Source of the DNA: JBJYIN01 sp046237015
GTDB lineage: Bacteria > Pseudomonadota > Gammaproteobacteria > Enterobacterales > Enterobacteriaceae
Assembly (NCBI RefSeq): GCF_046237015.1
Contig: NZ_JBJYIN010000025.1
Coordinates: forward strand, 1 to 48,162
Reading direction: 5' to 3'
DNA: 48,162 bases
Shown here piece by piece: positions 41,655-48,162 of this stretch. The translations under genes were made by a program, and so were the position numbers. The notes below the pieces were generated by a model. The model did not search any database. It saw only the letters and a list, made by a program, of their open reading frames with translations, and had not been told where the DNA came from. Every line of letters begins with the position of its first letter. Positions within the stretch are counted from its first letter, which is position 1.

Positions 41655-42569
41655 CTAAGCGGACGTAGGTGAACCACGTTCAAGCGCCGTTTTTAACGTA
41701 TCGCCGCTGAATCGGTCGGTCATGCCTTCGTCTGATGCCCATTGTTCAAAGATGGACAGAAGCTTATATGGTTGCCTGATTAATGGGCTGATAGACTCAT
41801 TGTTTTTACAGGCAAGCCAGAACAGTCTGGATAATGGAGTGGATATACGTGTCGAGGAGGGGGGAGAGGTATCGTTTTTGGTTGGCATGTTAATTAATTT
41901 TTCAAGTTCGGCATGTTTGATGACAAAACATGCATCCTTTGGCAAATCATGAATCGGAAAATATTCTCTATGGCTATACTGCTTTGTTTTCTGGTATGGG
42001 ATTTTTTCAGTAATATGTGATGCGATATTTTTAGGGAGTCTCATGATTTGCTGTTTTATCCTTTCGCGATACCTGATTTTCTCAAATATTTGAAAATGAT
42101 CGTCGCCGATATTGACAGTAAGACCATAGTTAACGTGATTTTCTCCGATTACGGGTTGTGGAATACCCAGAGATCTCGCTAATAAACGTTGAACCAGAAC
42201 GTATTCATAACCGATGAGCGTTGTATCAATCACTTGTTGAGTGGGGTAAGTATATTTACCCTCGGTGGTGACGATTAAGTTTCTGTTATTGATGAAACAG
42301 TTTTTTTCGAGAATGCATAGCTGGTTAATCAAATGATTGCCTATAGGCTTAAGCTTTGCCTTAGCATTTGATGTTTTGATTTTTCGTAAGATGACTGGAG
42401 ATTGGAAGTAGAGCGAAAGATTGATATCTCCGTATAAGGTATGGCGATAAATATCAGCTTCTGTTAACGGTGAGTTTCTTATCTGAGTCGCTATCGCAAT
42501 AGCTTCTGGTATCGTAATCCAGTTAAATGCATCACTTTTGGTATTGAACATCCTATTTTTCATTATCAT
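41655..42569 (-). CDS. Unknown ICE regulatory-module protein
   Basis: A 304-aa protein with an N-terminal WITIPEAIAIATQIRNSPLTEADIYRH segment that looks like a helix-turn-helix or AlpA-like DNA-binding start, and a basic middle part. The C-terminus (SRLFWLACKNNESISPLIRQP) recalls proteins associated with similar islands. AAAGGAG precedes ATG 42569. It lies 150 bp upstream of alpA on the same strand. A regulator or replication/transfer accessory is a guess. Confidence 0.65.
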   Translation of the reverse strand: MIMKNRMFNTKSDAFNWITIPEAIAIATQIRNSPLTEADIYRHTLYGDINLSLYFQSPVILRKIKTSNAKAKLKPIGNHLINQLCILEKNCFINNRNLIVTTEGKYTYPTQQVIDTTLIGYEYVLVQRLLARSLGIPQPVIGENHVNYGLTVNIGDDHFQIFEKIRYRERIKQQIMRLPKNIASHITEKIPYQKTKQYSHREYFPIHDLPKDACFVIKHAELEKLINMPTKNDTSPPSSTRISTPLSRLFWLACKNNESISPLIRQPYKLLSIFEQWASDEGMTDRFSGDTLKTALERGSPTSA

Positions 42570-42984
42570 GATTCATCTCCTTTATATGAAAATGATATAT
42601 TGCATAGGTGGCTAACGTTTCCTTATGCAGCCATGACGTATAGATAGGATTCTGAAAATGAGGAATAGGATTAGTGAGGGGTTGTTGGGATAACGATGAT
42701 GTTATTGATCGCTTTTCGCTGGCCGTCACAAAAAATGTCTAAATTAGGAAGCCATCACCAAACTAGCTATCTCGCTCATGTCGATTGTTACTCCACGCGT
42801 TACAGATTTTATTCAGATCAACACAGTCAAAGCTCTGTATCAAAAAAGAAGGGACATACCCTGAATCAGGCATATCAATTGGTTCGAGGTAATTAACGAA
42901 CCAATTGATGATGCGGAATGGTTGAATCGAGTGGAGACCAGAATGTTATTCCCTGATGGTTGGCGATTAAGCCCAGCAAGTGAT
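42570..42984. other. Gene-free region with inverted repeat
   Basis: A 415-bp stretch with no convincing gene; the plus-strand frame at 42696-42896 lacks a ribosome site. It holds the inverted repeat at 42874-42909. Confidence 0.5.
42874..42909. repeat. Perfect 13-bp inverted repeat
   Basis: ATCAATTGGTTCG (42874-42886), 10-bp spacer, CGAACCAATTGAT (42897-42909). It lies 76 bp past the Ner-like gene stop. No U-tract is seen; a regulator or recombination site is as likely as a terminator. Confidence 0.75.
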
Positions 42985-43257
42985 CTAATTGTTTTTATGA
43001 CGAATTTCTCGCGGAATGCGTTGCCCTTGTGAATCGAAATAACGATTCGGCCAGATTTCACTCGCTGGAATGCCCAGTGCATCGGCGATCAGTCGTTCAC
43101 CTTTCGGCCAGGGTCGGTTTAGTGCATTTGCAAGCGTTGATGAACTAAGACCCGCCTCACGTGATACGGCTGCTAACGTCGTCTTTCGTTTGCGCAGGGC
43201 TGCAATGATATCGGCAGGGTGCCAGTCCATTCGTTGTTTTTGTTGTTCAATGTTCAT
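42985..43257 (-). CDS. Ner/Nlp-family DNA-binding regulator
   Basis: A 90-aa protein of the Mu Ner / Nlp (SfsB) type: DWHPADIIAALRKRKTTLAAVSREAGLSSSTLANAL is the helix-turn-helix and RPWPKGERLIADALGIPASEIWP the family's second half. Such proteins repress early promoters of phages and islands. It is divergent to the first Xre-type gene over a 146-bp AT-rich gap, as in a lysogenic switch. AGAGGGGGAAGT precedes ATG. Confidence 0.88.
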   Translation of the reverse strand: MNIEQQKQRMDWHPADIIAALRKRKTTLAAVSREAGLSSSTLANALNRPWPKGERLIADALGIPASEIWPNRYFDSQGQRIPREIRHKNN

Positions 43258-43403
43258 ACTTCCCCCTCTTGGATTGAAACTTTACTTCTTCCAGTAAACT
43301 ATATCTTTATTTTGGTGCAAAAAACAATCAAAAATAAAGATAAAATTTATTTAGGAAAGAAATGCTTTAAGAAGGGCTTACCGAGAGAAGCGATAATCAG
43401 TCT

Positions 43404-43718
43404 ATGTTGATCAGGACCGTGGATAACACCGTGATTGGTAAGCGATTAAGACTAGCCCGAGTGAACAAGGGATTAAAGCAGGCAGAGCTCGGTTGCCTAG
43501 CTGGTCTGGATGAGGAAACGGCAAGCTCTCGTGTGAGTCAATATGAAAGAGAAGTCAGTGCGCCAGATTTTGGGTTGGTTTCTCGGTTTGCTACAGTGCT
43601 GGATGTTCCTGAAGCGTATTTCTATGCTGTCGATGACGATCTCGCCACCTTGATCTTACAGTATCACCGTTTCAAGAAAGCCAACCCAAACTCCACGCTG
43701 CTCATCACACCTCAGTAA
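43404..43718 (+). CDS. Xre-type HTH regulator, copy 1
   Basis: A 104-aa HTH protein: VIGKRLRLARVNKGLKQAELGCLAGLDEETASSRVSQYERE is the Cro/C1-type helix-turn-helix, followed by APDFGLVSRFATVLDVPEAYFYAVDDDLATLIL. It is divergent from the Ner-like gene and tandem with a near-identical copy. Likely a repressor of element functions; its DNA site may be in the duplicated AT-rich leader. The ATG at 43404 has no clear ribosome site; a GTG a few codons later (before IGKRLR) is possible. Confidence 0.85.
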   Translation: MLIRTVDNTVIGKRLRLARVNKGLKQAELGCLAGLDEETASSRVSQYEREVSAPDFGLVSRFATVLDVPEAYFYAVDDDLATLILQYHRFKKANPNSTLLITPQ

Positions 43719-43901
43719 GGTTGGTGCCTAATGCGTCTGGTGTTCAATTCCTGTGCATTTACCCTCCTAAATTTAATTATTCCTACTCTCAATAAATTAA
43801 ACCTTCATTTTTGATCTTAAAACAACCAAAAATAAATTTTAAATTTACTGGGTAAAGAACCACTTCAAGAGAGGCATGGCGGGAACGGCGATAATCGACT
43901 T

Positions 43902-44216
43902 ATGTTAATCTGCGAAGCAGGTAATGTCGTGATTGGTAAACGATTAAGATTGGCCCGAGTGAATGCAGGATTAAAACAGGTCGAGCTCGGTTGTCTCGCT
44001 GGACTGGATGAAGAGACGTCGAGTTCCCGCGTAAGCCAATATGAAAGGGAAGTTAGTTCACCGGATTTTGGTCTGGTTTGTCGGTTTGCGGCGGTGCTGG
44101 ATGTGCCGGAAGCCTATTTCTATGCTGTCGATGAGGATCTCGCAACGCTAATCTTGCAGTACCATCGTTACAAGAAAAGTAACCCTAATTCTACGTTGTT
44201 GATTACCCCGCAATAG
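43902..44216 (+). CDS. Xre-type HTH regulator, copy 2
   Basis: A 104-aa paralogue of the preceding gene. The HTH core is nearly unchanged; differences cluster in the first nine residues (MLICEAGNV in place of MLIRTVDNT) and single positions such as K22A, A27V and S60C. Both copies keep the DEET-SSRVSQYERE recognition region, so they may bind the same operator and form mixed dimers. It lies 132 bp from the integrase stop, convergent with it. Function inferred as regulator. Confidence 0.85.
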   Translation: MLICEAGNVVIGKRLRLARVNAGLKQVELGCLAGLDEETSSSRVSQYEREVSSPDFGLVCRFAAVLDVPEAYFYAVDEDLATLILQYHRYKKSNPNSTLLITPQ

Positions 44217-44305
44217 ACATTTATTCCCATATCCAGTCTGAGTAATCTCCTGACATTTCTCGATTTTTTTGAAAGGTTGAGGCTAGGTTTTTTCGCAGTC
44301 TGAAA

Positions 44306-44331
44306 AGCAGATCCTGTTATCAGGATCTGCT
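44306..44331 (-). terminator. Terminator of the integrase gene
   Basis: AGCAGATCCTG, TTAT loop, CAGGATCTGCT: a perfect 11-bp stem, 17 bp past the integrase stop. On the minus strand it is followed by TTTC, a modest U-tract; it may also stop xre readthrough. Confidence 0.75.
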
Positions 44332-44348
44332 CTTAGGAGCGTTATCGA

Positions 44349-45620
44349 TCAGGCAGCTCCAGCCGTCTTATGTTGTTGCGCATAAATGTATGGCGCAATA
44401 TATCCTTCTCGGTTGGTATCCAGATAATCCGACCACCATTGCATCATCGCTTTACGGGCATCGAGATATTCTGCTTTATGGATGTAAGCCGCTCGAACGC
44501 TATTGCGTTCCTGGTGGCTCATCTGCCGTTCAACGGCATCCTGCGCCCACAGTCCAGATTCCATCAGCGCACTACAGGCCATTGCCCGGAATCCATGACC
44601 GCAGATTTCATCTTTCGTGTCATACCCCATCAAGCGTAGCGCCTTGTTAATTGTGTTTTCGCACATTGGCTTATACGGGTTATGGTCACCGGGGAATATC
44701 AGCTCCTGATGCCCGGATATTTCCCGTATCTGTTTCAGAATAGTGATGGACTGACGGGAGAGGGGAACGATATGCGGCGTGCGCATTTTCGCCCCACGCC
44801 CAGAGTAGCGGACACCGGGGATGGCTTCGCGGGTGGCTGGAATGGTCCAGATTTTGTTTCTGAAATCGATCTCAGACCAGCGGGCAAAACGCAGTTCGCT
44901 GGAACGGATGAACAGGTGCAGGGTGAGTGAGACTGCCAAGCGGGTTAATTCACGTCCTTGCTTGTAGTCCTCAATGCTAGCCAACAGCTCTGGCAGTCGT
45001 TCCAGTGGAAGGGCAGGGTAGTGGCGTTTAACGGGAGGGGCGATAATGCCATTCAAATTTGCCGCCGGGTTGTGCTCTATCAACTCCTGATGCACGGCAT
45101 GACGCATGATGTTGCACATATGCTGCCGGGTTCGTGCCGCCACTTCCAGCAAACCTTTTTTCTCAATCCCTTTCAGCAGATCGATGAAGTGGCGAGTTTT
45201 CAACTCTGTGACTGGCAAGTGTCCAATTATCGGGAAGATATGGTTGTTCATGCTGGAAAGCAGACGGGCGGCATGATTTTCTGACCAAGTTCTGTTGCTT
45301 TTATGCCAGCTCAATGCCACGGTCTTGAAACTCTTTGCAGGAGAACGAGCCGCCTTCTCAGCTGCACGTTGCTGTGCCGGGTTGATATTTTGCACCAGCA
45401 GTTTGCGGAGTTCATCACGTTTCTGGCGTGCTTCTGACAGACTGATTAACGGATAAGCGCCCAACGCTATGCGGGTCTCTTTGCCACAAAAATAATATCT
45501 GAAGTACCAGAGACGCGAGCCAGTAGGTTTAACGTGAAGATATAGGCCGTGTGAATCGGATAGCTTTATGGGGGTAACAGGTGGTTTTAAGTTGCGGATT
45601 TTAGTGTCATTAAGGGACAT
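44349..45620 (-). CDS. int: P4-type tyrosine integrase of the ICE
   Basis: A 423-aa integrase of the P4/HPI type: N-terminal DUF4102 arm-binding domain (SLNDTKIRNLKPPVTPIKLSDSHGLYLHVKPTGS), core-binding SAM-like domain (~100-180) and catalytic domain with R in FIRSSELRFARW, H-x-x-R in GHGFRAMACSALM, H in MSHQERN and Y in RAAYIHKAEY. It inserts the element in tRNA-Asn via the 3'-end core. The start is 161 bp from attR, and the gene reads into the element, as usual for this family. Excision would need an AlpA/Hef-like factor. All catalytic residues are present. Confidence 0.95.
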   Translation of the reverse strand: MSLNDTKIRNLKPPVTPIKLSDSHGLYLHVKPTGSRLWYFRYYFCGKETRIALGAYPLISLSEARQKRDELRKLLVQNINPAQQRAAEKAARSPAKSFKTVALSWHKSNRTWSENHAARLLSSMNNHIFPIIGHLPVTELKTRHFIDLLKGIEKKGLLEVAARTRQHMCNIMRHAVHQELIEHNPAANLNGIIAPPVKRHYPALPLERLPELLASIEDYKQGRELTRLAVSLTLHLFIRSSELRFARWSEIDFRNKIWTIPATREAIPGVRYSGRGAKMRTPHIVPLSRQSITILKQIREISGHQELIFPGDHNPYKPMCENTINKALRLMGYDTKDEICGHGFRAMACSALMESGLWAQDAVERQMSHQERNSVRAAYIHKAEYLDARKAMMQWWSDYLDTNREGYIAPYIYAQQHKTAGAA

Positions 45621-45650
45621 ATGCGGGTCACTCCATTATCGAACCGGAAA

Positions 45651-45670
45651 GACCCCAAATCTGACCACCA
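45651..45670. promoter_or_regulatory. Putative arm-type integrase sites, right end
   Basis: GACCCCAA (45651-45658) and GACCACCA (45663-45670), 12 bp apart, between int and attR. They mirror the GACCACCA pair at 413-432 in motif and spacing; inferred from this symmetry. Confidence 0.4.
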
Positions 45671-45781
45671 AATTCTCCCGATGCGGAGGGAAAACTGAAA
45701 ATGCATCGGGAAGACTTTTCACGCTAACCTATTGAATCTACATCGTATAAGGATTCGCAAAGCGGCATGAAAACAAGAATT

Positions 45782-45797
45782 TGGCTCCTCTGACTGG
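45782..45797. other. attR core (within tRNA-Asn)
   Basis: TGGCTCCTCTGACTGG, identical to attL at 337-352. It is the 3' end of tRNA-Asn with CCA, so the tRNA is rebuilt intact on this side. Confidence 0.9.
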
Positions 45798-45857
45798 ACT
45801 CGAACCAGTGACATACGGATTAACAGTCCGCCGTTCTACCGACTGAACTACAGAGGA
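45782..45857 (-). tRNA. asnT: tRNA-Asn (anticodon GTT)
   Basis: A 76-nt gene on the minus strand: TCCTCTGTAGTTCAGTCGG start, anticodon loop CTGTTAA, T-arm GGTTCGAGTCC and an encoded CCA at 45782-45784. All four stems pair. This is the integration target of the element and of HPI-type islands. The symbol is by analogy with the E. coli locus next to mtfA. Confidence 0.95.
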
Positions 45858-46081
45858 ATTGTGTGAACGGGGCGCATGATATCTGGCACCTGCTATGCTG
45901 TCAACGGCAAAATCGGCGTTATCGTTTGACTGTTTAGGCTATATACAATTCCGTGCTTATTTTGAACGATATCCCAGTCATTTTTCAGGTTGCAAGCGCA
46001 TGAGCTTTCTTGCGTCACTTCCTGAAACGCCAGCGTCCACGTTGTTCAAAATGATCACGTTCTGTGTGGTAATTCAATGTG

Positions 46082-46885
46082 TTACTGAGTAAAGGTCATC
46101 GGTAAGTTGTAGTTTGTACTATCTTGCCAGGTTTTAAGTCGTCCTAAAGGATCTTGAGCATAGAACCCCATAAAACACTGATATAGCATTGGGAAGCGTT
46201 CTGATAATAATTCAGGTGCGCTGAAAAAATATTCAGAAAGTACAGCAAAGCACTCTGCGGGATCTTGAGCGGCATAAGGATCCATACTGGCGGCATCCTC
46301 TCCCACGAGGTCAATTTCTTCCTGCAAGGCGTCCATTGCCGAATGTAAATGTTGTTCCCATGCTGCAACATCGCGCAGGGCAATAGCCGGCACGCCGGTG
46401 GCATCGCCACCACTACGGACATCTAATTTATGAGCAACTTCATGAATAACAAGATTGAAGCCGGAAAGATCAAACGAATCCTGAACTTCCTGCCAATTGA
46501 GAATAATAGGACCTTGATCCCAACTTTGTCCTGATTGCACTATTTTACCGGTATGCACTAACCCGATATCGTCTTGCCATTCGTCATCGACAATAAAAGG
46601 GCCGGGATAAATGAGTATTTCGTGGAAACCATCCAGATACTCGATGCCAAGTTCTAGAACCGGTAATGAAAAGAGTAATGCAATACGCTGTTGCATCAGT
46701 TCGGTTAGTACTAATCCTTGTAACGGCATTAGGCGTTTTAATTTTAGAACCTGTTCAGCAATCGCGATTAGCTTCTTCCGCTCTATATCGGTTAAGGGCG
46801 CAAAAATAGGAATCGACATTGCTGATTGCCAGTGTTCCAACATCTCAATGGGACGCTCGTTTTTTTTCCACGGCCATTTAATCAT
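46082..46885 (-). CDS. mtfA: MtfA zinc aminopeptidase / Mlc antirepressor
   Basis: A 267-aa core-genome protein: HEVAHKLDVRSGGDATG contains the HExxH zinc motif (near residue 149) of MtfA (YeeI), and SEYFFSAPELLSERFP follows with the third ligand region. MtfA binds and inactivates the repressor Mlc, raising ptsG expression, and has aminopeptidase activity. It is full-length and lies next to tRNA-Asn as in E. coli, so it marks the chromosomal flank of the ICE. Confidence 0.93.
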   Translation of the reverse strand: MIKWPWKKNERPIEMLEHWQSAMSIPIFAPLTDIERKKLIAIAEQVLKLKRLMPLQGLVLTELMQQRIALLFSLPVLELGIEYLDGFHEILIYPGPFIVDDEWQDDIGLVHTGKIVQSGQSWDQGPIILNWQEVQDSFDLSGFNLVIHEVAHKLDVRSGGDATGVPAIALRDVAAWEQHLHSAMDALQEEIDLVGEDAASMDPYAAQDPAECFAVLSEYFFSAPELLSERFPMLYQCFMGFYAQDPLGRLKTWQDSTNYNLPMTFTQ

Positions 46886-46979
46886 CGTTATTGCTCGCTA
46901 AGTCATCACTTGAGTTTAGAGGCGAGGGCTGATGCTGTTAAAATGCCGCAAAAGAGGGCATCATAGCAACCAGTTAAAC

Positions 46980-47069
46980 GGAGAGATGCCGGAGCGGCTG
47001 AACGGACCGGTCTCGAAAACCGGAGTAGGGGCAACTCTACCGGGGGTTCAAATCCCCCTCTCTCCGCCA
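46980..47069 (+). tRNA. serU: tRNA-Ser (anticodon CGA)
   Basis: A 90-nt gene: GGAGAGATGCCGGAGCGG start, anticodon loop CTCGAAA giving CGA, a long variable arm typical of tRNA-Ser (AGTAGGGGCAACTCTACC), T-arm GGGTTCAAATCCC and CCA at 47067-47069. It reads UCG codons. In E. coli the same gene follows mtfA, which supports the core-genome call. Confidence 0.95.
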
Positions 47070-47653
47070 ATCAATGGATGAAATCAATAAATTAAAATTG
47101 GTTTTTGATTTTGTCCTGCATAAATTCCTGTCTTAAAATTTTTTCTCTCTGCTGTTTTGTGCCGCTAACGCTGCCATTTTTATCATGTTGCCTCTTGTTG
47201 GGCATCCACTTTTACTCTCTCTAGCTCACACTCTTAAAACAAATTATTTTTGGATCTTTGTTGGTATGTGAAATTTGCTCTGGCTGGTGGATTTTATAGC
47301 TATTATCAGTACTTGCTCTCCTATCTTGTGATGAAAGTCCGGCAGGACTCGAAAAACGGGGGAAGTTGCCAACCTGTTGAGTCGATAAGCTTAAAATGTT
47401 TATTAAAAGGTAGGCGAACACTTTGGATATGGGTACACTGTGCCTTCGTTAAGGGAGTAATCGTGTGTTTTGTGGCACGTTATTTTGTGTTTATATCTGC
47501 CATACTTCAAGTCGTGCGTTTTTTCCCTACAGCTCGAATTATTTAGAGTATATGAGATGTACTGCATGTCAGGTACAAAGAATTCACTTCTACGTTTCTT
47601 TCACCTTATATCTCATTACAATATTTATTATTGCATTTCTCATGGAGAGAAGA
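47070..47653. other. Gene-free stretch between tRNA-Ser and the ankyrin gene
   Basis: About 580 AT-rich bases. Open frames here (for example 47250-47546) lack ribosome sites and recognisable composition and are rejected. It probably holds the tRNA-Ser terminator and the promoter of the ankyrin gene; neither is clear. Confidence 0.5.

Positions 47654-48162
<509 letters not shown>

Larger units (their letters stand above)
43316..44216 (+). repeat. Tandem duplication covering two Xre-type genes
   Basis: Each 498-bp unit holds an AT-rich leader (43316-43403 and 43815-43901) and a 104-codon gene. Leaders share AAAAATAAA, TTTA and GCGATAATC landmarks. The proteins differ at 14 of 104 residues by my count, so the duplication is not recent. 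Confidence 0.75.
337..45797. mobile_element. ICEKp / HPI-ECOR31-like integrative conjugative element with defence cargo
   Basis: The element is bounded by direct 16-bp att repeats. It has a P4-type integrase next to tRNA-Asn, an AlpA-like candidate excision factor, MobB/MobC DNA processing genes, and a complete VirB-type T4SS. The combination of tRNA-Asn target, att core, MobBC and VirB1-11 is known from ICEKp and the E. coli ECOR31 HPI. Yersiniabactin genes are absent; anti-phage genes fill 0.5-22.6 kb. All conjugation genes seem intact, so self-transfer is plausible but is an inference. Confidence 0.8.

Noticed and set aside
42696..42896. 66-codon plus-strand frame
   Set aside because: It ends in the inverted repeat, lacks a ribosome site and has non-protein-like composition.
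47250..47546. 98-codon plus-strand frame after tRNA-Ser
   Set aside because: Weak start and unusual composition; no support as a gene.

Overview
The window is one end-to-end integrative and conjugative element (ICE) in an Enterobacterales chromosome. The right flank carries tRNA-Asn(GTT), mtfA and tRNA-Ser(CGA), the same neighbourhood as in Escherichia coli. Genus cannot be fixed by eye; a Pectobacteriaceae-like host is a low-confidence guess. The element runs from attL (337-352) to attR inside tRNA-Asn (45782-45797). Its att core matches the 17-bp core of the Yersinia high-pathogenicity island (HPI), and its P4-type integrase, VirB-type T4SS and MobB/MobC genes resemble the ICEKp / HPI-ECOR31 class. 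Its cargo is anti-phage defence, with no siderophore genes. To the left of attL lies the 5' remnant of another integrase reading away from the att site, so an older tRNA-Asn island probably sits in tandem.

Layout. 1-157: integrase remnant. 483-7838: minus-strand operon with a 2092-aa Cap4-nuclease/STAND (Avs-like) protein and two small unknown genes. 8278-10094: ArdC-like anti-restriction protein and a ccdAB pair whose toxin is frameshifted eight residues from its end. 10112-10330: a second integrase remnant. 10901-22656: a series of defence cassettes, namely HNH-like protein + SIR2 + small ORF, Lit protease, DUF2971 protein, SIR2-HerA, a solitary 200-aa tyrosine recombinase, and a DUF262 / AAA (DUF3696-like) / unknown trio. 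22713-25330: MobC relaxase and MobB coupling protein. 25350-25750: iterons and nested palindromes (candidate oriT). 26053-36455: T4SS genes trbM-like and virB11 back to virB1, with a VirB3-VirB4 fusion and an EexN-like lipoprotein. 37068-40172: an orphan 1034-aa membrane protein. 40507-44216: TraR, DUF2857-like, AlpA, unknown, Ner-like and two tandem Xre-type genes. 44349-45620: integrase. Right flank: tRNA-Asn, mtfA, tRNA-Ser and an ankyrin lipoprotein that runs off the edge in a Pro-Glu repeat.

Most notable: a dispersed repeat with distinct left and right ends punctuates the cargo between 10.3 and 40.3 kb. One copy has its two ends on either side of the solitary 200-aa tyrosine recombinase, whose ribosome site and start codon lie inside a perfect 15-bp hairpin. 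Two copies (near 12.7 and 15.2 kb) have both ends and nothing between. This looks like an autonomous element plus small derivatives, possibly serving as cassette boundaries. The orphan 1034-aa gene lies between two such repeat pieces and is a good candidate for an undescribed defence gene. All similarity statements come from reading and memory of families; no search was run.
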